Assembly (NCBI GenBank): GCA_902779395.1 | Contig: CACZBK010000015.1 | Location: 1-64,000 of the forward strand | Reading direction: 5' to 3' | Length of the DNA stretch: 64,000 bases | Origin: an uncultured Lachnospiraceae bacterium | Lineage (GTDB): Bacteria; Bacillota; Clostridia; Lachnospirales; Lachnospiraceae | In this document: positions 1-7,077 of the stretch, in pieces | How the letters are laid out: each line of letters starts with the position of its first letter | How positions within the stretch are numbered: the first letter of the stretch is position 1 | Notes under the pieces: model-generated | The model's database searches: none | Told to the model about the DNA's origin: nothing | The model's input: the letters and a program-made list of their open reading frames with translations, nothing else | Position numbers and translations under genes: made by a program

Positions 1-3000
1 AAAGTTACAATAGACAGGCGTGTGGTAAGTGTTAACGTTATAAAAGCCAAGAATAAAACATATGATGCCACCACAAGCGCAGAGATAGATAATAGCAGTG
101 TAGTTATAGAAGGAAGAGCCGATCAATACCTTAGCATCGCAGCCGATCCGGAATTCGAAGACGCTGATGCAGGTGTGGGTAAAACCGTAAATATAAGCAA
201 CATCAGACTCACCGGTTCTACATCGGCAAACTATATACTTTCCGGCAGCGGTAATCATGCTTCAACTGCAGCAGATATTAATAAGAGAAAAGTCACGGTA
301 ACCGCCCTTGATCAGACCGTTATAGTAAATCAGAAAATTAATGCTTCAGTAAGCATGGCAAGCTTAAGCGGTGCGGTGGAAGGACATACACTGTATTCCG
401 TAAGCTTAAATGCCGATGATACATCCCACAAGACTACGAATGGTGTCATAACCGCTGCGAATGCAGCTATAAGCAGCAACAGCGCGGATGTTACGGCAAA
501 CTATGAGATAGAATATGAAGAAGGAAATCTCACCGTTATTCTGGGTGAAGCGGCTGCTGTAACGACCGCTCCACAGGGAAAGGCCGGCTTGAGCTATAAC
601 GCAGCAGCACAGGCGCTGGTGAGCGCAGGTATGGCGGACGGCGGAACGCTTATGTATGCTCTTGGCGATGACGATGAGACCGAACCTTCATCAGGCTGGA
701 ATGAAACAGTTCCCACCGCTATAGATGCGGATACCTACTATGTATGGTATAAAGTCTTTGGTAATGAAACTCACGACGATTCGGATGCTGTATGTATTGA
801 AGTGACGATAGCACAAAGGGACGTTACTGTGAAAGCGCTTGATCAGAGCGTATCCCTTAATGCGGCTATCAACGGATCAGTCAGCATGGCACAGCTTTCG
901 GGACAGGTGACCGGCCATACTCTCTACAGTGTAACGCTCACATCAGGCAGTACTGAAAATGTGACAGCTTCAGGTGAGATAATCGCATCCAATGCTGAGA
1001 TACGAAACGGTGATACCGATGTAACACCCAACTACAGGATCACCTATGCCAAAGGTGTTCTGACAGTAAAGGCTGTTGAAGCCACTGTAACTACAGCCCC
1101 CGCTGCACGGCAGCTGGTATATAATGCAGAGGCTCAGCAGCTGGTAAGTTCAAATGCCGTGGCAGTTGGCGGAGAGATCAGATATGCATTAAGTACCAAC
1201 GGAGTAACCGCACCCACTGAGGGCTTTACTCCGGCGATACCCACAGCCACGGATGCAGGAACCTATCATGTGTGGTACATGGTTCATGCGGATGACAACC
1301 ACGTAAGTACAGCGCCTGTATGCGTGGATGTTACGATAGTTCCCGCTGAATATGCCATCCGTTATGATAAGAACGACGGAAGCGGAGCAGTGGTATCGCA
1401 GAATAAGACCATAGGAAAAGCCGGAGAAAAGGCGACCATAAGCATCAATGATGCAAGCCGCGAAGGATATATGTTCAAAGGCTGGAATGATAAGGCCGAC
1501 GGAAGCGGTAAGCCTTATAAAAACGGCGATGAGTATACTCCCGTACGAAAGGAAGATAAGAGCTTTGCAGACCTTACGATATATGCACAATGGGAGGCAG
1601 TGAGCCTTAACTCCATAAGCATCAATAAAGCTCCTGATAAAACAAAGTATCACGAAGGAGAAAACTTTGATCCCACAGGTATGGTAGTTGTGGCTAACTA
1701 CACGGACGCTTCTTCAAAAGAGGTGACTGCTTATACTTATACACCCAGTTCAAACCTTGCACTTACAGATGATAAGGTAACAGTAAGCTATACTGAAGAC
1801 GGTATCACCTGCACGGCAGAACAGCCTATCAGTGTAAGTGAAAATGAGCCTGAAATAACAGTAAGCCTTAATTCCATAAGCATCAATAAAGCGCCCAATA
1901 AGACCGAATATCTTGAAGGAGAAAGCTTTGATCCTGCAGGTATGGTCGTGGTAGCTAATTATACTGATAACAGTACTAAGGAAGTAACAAACTATACCTA
2001 TAGGCCCGACACCGGTCTGTCACTTACAGATAAAAAGATAACTGTAAGCTATACTGAAGGTGATATCACCTGTACAGCAGAACAGGCCATAAGCGTAAGC
2101 GCAAATGAGCCGGAAGCCACGGTAAGCCTTAATTCCATCAGCATAACCACAGCTCCTGCAAAGACAGCTTATAAGGAAGGCGAAAAGTTTGATAAAACAG
2201 GTATGGTGGTGACCGCAACTTACACCGATGAAAGTACAAAGGAAGTTACGGACTATACCATTGATCCTTCGGGAGAACTTAAGATCGATGATAAAAAGAT
2301 CACCGTAAGTTATACCGAGGGCAAAATAACATGTACGGCGGAACTTAAGATAAGCGTAAGCCGCGTAAAGACAGAGGAAGAAGAGGTTATAACAGAAGAT
2401 GAGGATTACTTCATCTGGAACCTGTATGAGGATTCAACACCTAAGACACTTAAGATAAAAGGCGTGAGTGTAAATGAGACTGTCACAAACAGTAACAGCA
2501 AGTCCTCAGCGTTCTATAAAGCGACACTGTGCGGCAGCGACATAAGCGTTTCCGTTATCGGTAATCTTAAAAATGCTGCTAAGGCAGAAAATACCTTACT
2601 GGAGTTTAAGACTGCTGACGGCGGAATTATAGAGTACACCCTGCCTGTAGAATATAAAAAGCCCGTGCTCAAACTTTCAACAACTTCCGCGACCATAAAG
2701 AAGGGAACTGCTTCGAAAGTTCAGACCACAGTGCTTTATAAGACTGCAGGCGGCAACTTCGAGCCTCTTGATCTGACCGGAGGGGAAGTTAAATATGACG
2801 GTAAGGCAGCCGAGATATTGGAAGACGGCGTAATATCCTTTACAACCAGCAATTCAGGAAAAGGAAAGATAAGCATCACAGGTAAAGGCTGGAACGCAAA
2901 CGATCCCATAGAGCTTACGTTTACTATAAAAGCTTCAAAAAAAGATGTACTTTACGTTGATCTGGGTGGCGCAAAGGATGTGGTCATCAACCGGAATATA

Positions 3001-3789
3001 AAGGGCCAGAGTTTTGAATACCCTGTATACTTAAACGGCGAAAAAGCCGGTGCACTGGATATAGAGGATAAAGCCAAAACCGGCCTGGCACACTATGCTG
3101 ACGGAATACTCACAATATCTGATCCGACTGGCTGGAACCTTAAGCCCAAGACTTATACCATTACACTCAGCAATGGAGATGTAAAGGCAAACGTAAAGAT
3201 ACGTGTTACCAATAAAGATCTTTCAAAGTCGATAAGCCTTAAATTACAGAGCAAGTACGATGTAGTCACCGGCCAGAAAATGGTGATCGTTCCCACGCTT
3301 AAGGATATCGACGGCGAGTTGACCGGTGTGAGCGTCACGGATAAGAACTACAGTGCAGTTATCAATGAAGCCGGAAATATAGTTGTAGACTACAGCGGCG
3401 ATGCACTGGATGCAAAGCATCTTAAGATAGGTAACCTTACATTCAAGCTTAAGATAAGCGATGTTGAAGAGGAAATACCGGTCACCATAAAGAATGTGAA
3501 GGCTAAAAAATCATCGATAAATGTGAAGGCAGCCAAGGTTAAACTTAACGGCGGAAAAACAGGTGTGGCTAACCTGATATGCAGCTATAAAGATTCAGCC
3601 GGTAATTTGCATCTAATCGCGCCGATAAGTACCTATGTGGTTAAACCCACTAAAGTTAAGGCTGTGGTAAGTGATGATCCGACAGTTATCAATATCTCGG
3701 ATCTTAGCGGAAAAAGTGGCAGCATAAAACTCAAGCTTACTTTCGCCGGCGGGGTTACTAAGACGGTTACGGTTAAGGTTGCGAAGTAA
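1..3789 (+). CDS. Giant Ig/MBG-repeat surface protein, 5'-truncated by window edge
   Basis: The frame is already open at base 1 (KVTIDRRVV...), so the true start and any signal peptide lie upstream. The visible 1262 residues are a string of extracellular modules. First comes a YDG/MBG-type domain (KNKTYDATTSA, residues about 8-95). Two MBG-like domains follow that share ALDQ(T/S)V and GHTLYSV cores, alternating with two copies of a VTTAP...DA(D/G)TYYVWY module. Next is one InlB/Flg_new B-repeat (YAIRYDKNDGSG to LTIYAQW, about 450-535), three nearly identical 87-residue Big_3-like Ig domains, and a long unassigned beta-rich C-terminal half. There is no LPXTG, SLH or GW anchor at the C-terminus (ends VTVKVAK), so any anchoring must be upstream or non-classical. 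A good terminator follows. I infer a role as surface adhesin or stalk; no enzymatic domain is seen. Confidence 0.85.
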   Translation, partial: KVTIDRRVVSVNVIKAKNKTYDATTSAEIDNSSVVIEGRADQYLSIAADPEFEDADAGVGKTVNISNIRLTGSTSANYILSGSGNHASTAADINKRKVTVTALDQTVIVNQKINASVSMASLSGAVEGHTLYSVSLNADDTSHKTTNGVITAANAAISSNSADVTANYEIEYEEGNLTVILGEAAAVTTAPQGKAGLSYNAAAQALVSAGMADGGTLMYALGDDDETEPSSGWNETVPTAIDADTYYVWYKVFGNETHDDSDAVCIEVTIAQRDVTVKALDQSVSLNAAINGSVSMAQLSGQVTGHTLYSVTLTSGSTENVTASGEIIASNAEIRNGDTDVTPNYRITYAKGVLTVKAVEATVTTAPAARQLVYNAEAQQLVSSNAVAVGGEIRYALSTNGVTAPTEGFTPAIPTATDAGTYHVWYMVHADDNHVSTAPVCVDVTIVPAEYAIRYDKNDGSGAVVSQNKTIGKAGEKATISINDASREGYMFKGWNDKADGSGKPYKNGDEYTPVRKEDKSFADLTIYAQWEAVSLNSISINKAPDKTKYHEGENFDPTGMVVVANYTDASSKEVTAYTYTPSSNLALTDDKVTVSYTEDGITCTAEQPISVSENEPEITVSLNSISINKAPNKTEYLEGESFDPAGMVVVANYTDNSTKEVTNYTYRPDTGLSLTDKKITVSYTEGDITCTAEQAISVSANEPEATVSLNSISITTAPAKTAYKEGEKFDKTGMVVTATYTDESTKEVTDYTIDPSGELKIDDKKITVSYTEGKITCTAELKISVSRVKTEEEEVITEDEDYFIWNLYEDSTPKTLKIKGVSVNETVTNSNSKSSAFYKATLCGSDISVSVIGNLKNAAKAENTLLEFKTADGGIIEYTLPVEYKKPVLKLSTTSATIKKGTASKVQTTVLYKTAGGNFEPLDLTGGEVKYDGKAAEILEDGVISFTTSNSGKGKISITGKGWNANDPIELTFTIKASKKDVLYVDLGGAKDVVINRNIKGQSFEYPVYLNGEKAGALDIEDKAKTGLAHYADGILTISDPTGWNLKPKTYTITLSNGDVKANVKIRVTNKDLSKSISLKLQSKYDVVTGQKMVIVPTLKDIDGELTGVSVTDKNYSAVINEAGNIVVDYSGDALDAKHLKIGNLTFKLKISDVEEEIPVTIKNVKAKKSSINVKAAKVKLNGGKTGVANLICSYKDSAGNLHLIAPISTYVVKPTKVKAVVSDDPTVINISDLSGKSGSIKLKLTFAGGVTKTVTVKVAK
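1600..2370 (+). repeat. Three tandem 261-bp repeats encoding Ig-like domains
   Basis: The sequence GTRAGCCTTAAYTCCAT recurs at 1600, 1861 and 2122, giving an exact 261-bp (87-codon) period. Each copy encodes a VSLNSIS...GMVV...TVSYTE...ITCTAE...ISVS domain. The constant period and high nucleotide identity suggest recent tandem duplication. Such in-frame repeats can change copy number by recombination. Confidence 0.9.
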
Positions 3790-3807
3790 AAAAGATTTAA
3801 ATTTATC

Positions 3808-3846
3808 AATACGGCGGAGACATAAATCTCTGCCGTATTTTTTATT
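3808..3846 (+). terminator. Rho-independent terminator of the surface protein gene
   Basis: The stem AATACGGC-GAGA pairs with TCTC-GCCGTATT across a short loop, followed by TTTTTATTT. It begins 19 bases after the stop codon at 3789. Confidence 0.85.
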
Positions 3847-3865
3847 TGGGGTTATTAAGGTAATT

Positions 3866-4004
3866 CTCCTCAAGGGGTTATCAGATAACTCAAGGCGTTA
3901 TCTGACAGATTCAGCACACGCATTACGTGCACTGAATCTGTCAGATGTCGTTGTGGGGAGGTTAAAGCATCCTCCCCACAACTCAACAAAGCCACCTTGA
4001 GGAG
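3866..4004. repeat. Multibranched palindromic element
   Basis: Outer 10-bp arms CTCCTCAAGG (3866-3875) and CCTTGAGGAG (3995-4004) enclose three further hairpins. A 7-bp stem AGATAAC/GTTATCT (3883-3889 with 3897-3903) overlaps a direct repeat TCAAGGNGTTATC. A perfect 14-bp stem pairs 3901-3914 with 3932-3945. A perfect 12-bp stem GTTGTGGGGAGG/CCTCCCCACAAC pairs 3950-3961 with 3971-3982. No protein is encoded. It resembles a small non-autonomous mobile palindrome or a structured RNA; no target duplication is evident. It fills most of the 387-bp gene-free gap 3790-4176. Confidence 0.75.
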
Positions 4005-4060
4005 AGGAGTATGCTTTAAATGTATGTATGCGTTAAATTTCAGTTTTACGCAATAATGTC

Positions 4061-4088
4061 TTGCATTTTAACGGGAGAGTGATATAAT
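4061..4088 (+). promoter_or_regulatory. Promoter of the tyrosine recombinase gene
   Basis: The -35 TTGCAT (4061-4066) and -10 TATAAT (4083-4088) are separated by 16 bp. They lie about 90 bp before the start codon and downstream of the palindromic element. Confidence 0.65.
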
Positions 4089-4176
4089 ATATTTATTGTA
4101 AACCAAAGATATGAACATTTATAAACAATAATGTATATAACTGTTTTATCTTCACATTAATAATGGAGAATTCATT

Positions 4177-5214
4177 ATGCTGGGAAAAGAAAATCTTACT
4201 CAAAAGATAATCCGCTTTTGCAACGATCTTCCTGATTGCTGTACATCATTTTTATTAGAGACAGGTACGGAAATGGCAAATTCGACCAGATTGGCATATG
4301 CCCGTGAACTCGACTGGTTTTTCGATTATCTGATCAATTATAACCCGGATTTCGCAGAAACAGCCAAAAGAAAGATCACCATTGAGCAGATCCGCGGGAT
4401 AACATCCCAGGATATCTCAAGATATCTTACGATATATAAAGGTCAGGGAAAGGCCGAACGGACCCTTGCACGTAAACGCGCAGCTTTATCCAGATTCTTT
4501 ACATACCTTACGGCAAACCGGCAGATCGAGTTTAATCCCGTAGCCGCCGCCGTTCGTGTTAAGATCCATCAAAGCGACGAAGTCCTTCATCTGGATATGG
4601 CTGAGCAGGTACGGTTTTTGGACGCGATCGACGCAGGCACCGGAATGACCAATAAACAGCTGAAACAACACGAAAAATACCGTCTAAGGGATGTTGCATT
4701 GGTTACATTGCTTTTAGATACCGGTATGCGTGTTTCTGAGCTTCATGGTATAGATATTGCAGATTTTGATTTTGATGAATGTTCTGTAGTGATCACCCGC
4801 AAAGGCGGCAACATGCAGACGATCTATTTTTCCGACGATACCAGGGATGTTTTGCTGGATTATCTTAATGAACGCAAAGCAAAAGATCAGAATATCAAGG
4901 CTGAAACCGCCTTTTTTACTACCAATAAAGGCGACCGTCTGTCTATCCGCAGTATCGAGGTCCTTATCAAGAAATATGCATTGTGTTCCATTCCCGGTAA
5001 AGGCCGCAAATTATCCCCTCATAAAATGCGTTCTTCCTTTGCTATGGAGTTTTATGCCGCCGAAAAGGATATTCTGGCCCTTCAGCGCAAATTAGGCCAT
5101 AAGAATATTACGGCTACAAATATCTATGCTAAAGCTACCGACCAGAAAATGAAGGAAACCCGCTCGATCCTGGCCGAAAAACGCAGCAAACAGCGCCGCA
5201 AAAAAGCAGATTAA
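4177..5214 (+). CDS. Tyrosine recombinase/integrase, XerC/D-like
   Basis: This 345-residue, full-length phage-integrase-family recombinase would carry out DNA strand exchange through a covalent 3'-phosphotyrosine intermediate. Residues 1-125 form the SAM-like core-binding domain. Residues about 160-335 form the catalytic domain with Arg near 184 (TGMRVSEL), HxxR (SPHKMR), GH at 307-308 (LGHKNI) and nucleophile Tyr317 (NIYAKA). The catalytic tetrad and tyrosine are therefore intact. The start is supported by GGAG 8 nt upstream. It stands alone with its own promoter, convergent with the flavoprotein gene (111-bp gap). No prophage, integron cassette or dif-like site is recognised, so the substrate is unknown. 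A lone recombinase next to an inverted DNA segment raises the possibility that it is a local invertase, but the sequence does not prove this. A second Xer homologue cannot be excluded as its role. Confidence 0.88.
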   Translation: MLGKENLTQKIIRFCNDLPDCCTSFLLETGTEMANSTRLAYARELDWFFDYLINYNPDFAETAKRKITIEQIRGITSQDISRYLTIYKGQGKAERTLARKRAALSRFFTYLTANRQIEFNPVAAAVRVKIHQSDEVLHLDMAEQVRFLDAIDAGTGMTNKQLKQHEKYRLRDVALVTLLLDTGMRVSELHGIDIADFDFDECSVVITRKGGNMQTIYFSDDTRDVLLDYLNERKAKDQNIKAETAFFTTNKGDRLSIRSIEVLIKKYALCSIPGKGRKLSPHKMRSSFAMEFYAAEKDILALQRKLGHKNITATNIYAKATDQKMKETRSILAEKRSKQRRKKAD

Positions 5215-5325
5215 CCGTTATAGAACAGATGCGACATTATGATATCTAATACCTCTCCAAAACATCGCATAACATTGGGAGCATATCACTTTCGGCAGCC
5301 GTTTTCTCTTTTTTCACACTATAGA

Positions 5326-6960
5326 TCATAAAGCCCCCATCACATGTTTTGCAGCTATCATGCCGAAAGTGTAACATCTTCCAAGGGACAGACCTGTCTG
5401 ATGGAAAGGATAATCTGCACCGCCGTAAAAAGGTCCTCCAAGATTTCCTACACAGTACAGGCCCGGTATGGGTTCACCCTTTTCATCAAGAGCCTGGGCA
5501 TTTTCATTGGTGATCACACCGGATACTTCCGCAGAAACACGTATATGCTTGCGGGCTCCCCAGAAGGGTGCTATTTCTATCTTATGCATATATTTGGCAG
5601 GTTTTCCGAAATCAGTATCAACACCTTTTTCACACAGTTCATTATACCTGTCTACGGAAGCCTTAAGCTTATCATATGGAATTCCCAGTTCTTTAGCCAG
5701 TTCCTCAAGTGTATCGCACCGATGCAGATCTATCAGATTCTTAAACACTCCTTTGGGATCCTCTACTGCCCCGGGTATGAATTTTTCCATCACCGCAGGA
5801 GGAACCTTCCCGCTGACGAATTCATCATCCGGCCAGCTCATATAGCTGTCATCATATATTGTACAGTACCATCCTTTCGACCCGTTTTCCTCATGTTCTT
5901 TATCCAGCATACTTCCTTTAAAAGGCGGCTGGTATTTAAGCAGATTTCCCATATAAACAAAGCCGGTATACTCATTTGTGAAACGCTCCCCTTCCATGTT
6001 CACATACAGAAAAGGCTCCTCCCACATAAGGGCCGAATCGAAATCATGCATCATCTTGGTATGGCCAAGGTTCTCCATCACGGCGCCTGCACTTATGGCC
6101 ATTACATGTCCGTCACCGGTCTTACCAAACTGCTTTTTATCAAATTCCGCAATATCCGGACACCACTTCTTAACCATAGCAGGATTGTTTGTATAATCTC
6201 CTGTAGCCAGTATCACTGCCTTTGCGGCATTAAACTGTATATACTCTCCGTCTGCTTTCTTTCCTATCACACCACATACTCTGCCGCCATCCGTAATAAG
6301 TTTTACTGCAGGAGTTGAATAGAACACTTCAAGATTCTGACATTTTTCCTTTACATTATCCACAACCTTACGAAGAGCATTTCCGACATTAAGGGGCTTG
6401 GGTCCCACCCAGGGTGCCCAGAAATAACAATGATCATCACCGTATTCGTAGCTGTTTTCCCTATCTTTCCAGGTACCGGTAAAATCTCCGCTGGTACTGA
6501 TAAATGCACTTAGTTTATCACCATCATTTAACAGCTTTGCGCTTTCCGTATTACTGTCCACTTTACTTCCGTCACCATATTCCGTTTCTTTGGTAAGGCC
6601 CGCCCTGTTTAAAAACCATATCAACGCCTCTTCGGAATGATCCGCATAGGCTCTTAACTGCTTTGTATCAGCGCGCCAGTCACACAGACTGTTGGTATGA
6701 TGTATCCACTTGGCTATACCAGCTTCGGTGGATCTGGATCTGATTATCGCAGACCCGCAGTTGCCCTGCGAAACCACGTTTATCTCTTTCTGAAGCAATG
6801 CTGTCTTTGCACCCAGTTCTGCTGCCCATCCTGCTGCCGGTACACCAGATGCCCCGGCACCAACAGCTTACTGAAGAAGAAATATCGGCATCGGTATGTG
6901 AAACGGGTGAAATAAAGCCTTCTGAGATACTTTATTATGATGTAGTGGTTGTTGTATCAT
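5326..6960 (-). pseudogene. FAD-dependent oxidoreductase (fumarate-reductase-like), disrupted by a 94-bp inversion
   Basis: The gene body (6798 down to 5326) encodes a soluble flavoprotein of the fumarate reductase/3-ketosteroid dehydrogenase superfamily. The C-terminal FAD-binding block GLYCVGNLGGPFYGG is clear. There is no FMN-attachment domain or signal peptide. The natural start is ATG at 6960-6958, preceded 8 nt away by GGAGG (6969-6973). From there the frame runs only 30 codons to a TAA at 6870-6868, then reopens as AVGAGASGVPAA. Flipping 6861-6954 replaces the stop-containing stretch with MIQQLTEEE...EILYYDVVVVGAGASG. This gives 544 codons and a canonical Rossmann FAD motif. As written the protein would lack the first FAD beta strand, unless translation restarts at an internal TTG (6798). 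The substrate is unknown because the fumarate-reductase active-site residues are not conserved. It may be an OFF-phase gene rather than a true pseudogene. Confidence 0.85.
6861..6954. repeat. Inverted intragenic segment bounded by CAACA/TGTTG
   Basis: The segment lies between the inverted repeats CAACA (6861-6865) and TGTTG (6950-6954). The intervening 84 bp (28 codons) read in the flavoprotein's frame only on the opposite strand to the rest of the gene. The plus strand here encodes QLTEEEISASV...EILYYDVVVV. That is the leader and first beta strand expected immediately before the GAGASG on the minus strand. The inverted repeats are only 5 bp (6 of 7 in an alternative register), which is shorter than known site-specific inverton repeats. 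Confidence 0.85.
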
Positions 6961-6992
6961 CAGTTTTTCCTCCAGTCATGCTGTATGTTACT

Positions 6993-7022
6993 ATTTTACA
7001 TCAAAACAGGCAGCCCTGACAA
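6993..7022 (-). promoter_or_regulatory. Promoter of the flavoprotein gene, -35 inside a terminator loop
   Basis: On the minus strand TTGTCA (7022-7017) is followed by an 18-bp spacer and TAAAAT (6998-6993). The -35 overlaps the loop of the terminator of the upstream minus-strand gene. The -10 lies 32 bp before the start codon. Confidence 0.5.
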
Positions 7023-7034
7023 GGCTGCCTGTTT
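7001..7034 (-). terminator. Terminator of the BspA-like gene
   Basis: A perfect 12-bp stem AAACAGGCAGCC/GGCTGCCTGTTT (7004-7015 with 7023-7034) has a 7-nt loop. It is followed on the minus strand by TTTT. It lies 44 bp after the stop codon of the BspA-like gene. Confidence 0.8.
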
Positions 7035-7077
7035 CATCCGCTTATGTTCGTCAGAATGTCTACTGACCGGTATCATA

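Noticed and set aside
3866-4004. CRISPR array
   Set aside because: The repeats are inverted and of different lengths, without regular spacers. No cas genes and no other array are in the window.
3790-5325. Integron or prophage around the tyrosine recombinase
   Set aside because: No attI/attC pair, cassettes, phage structural genes or tRNA attachment site were found nearby.
5344-6318. 324-codon plus-strand open frame
   Set aside because: It is antisense to the flavoprotein body, with no family resemblance and an unnatural composition; a shadow frame.
6798-7019. Plus-strand open frame opposite the flavoprotein start
   Set aside because: It contains the displaced N-terminus of the flavoprotein (YYDVVVV). 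It is explained by the inversion, not by a separate gene; it has no promoter or ribosome-binding site.
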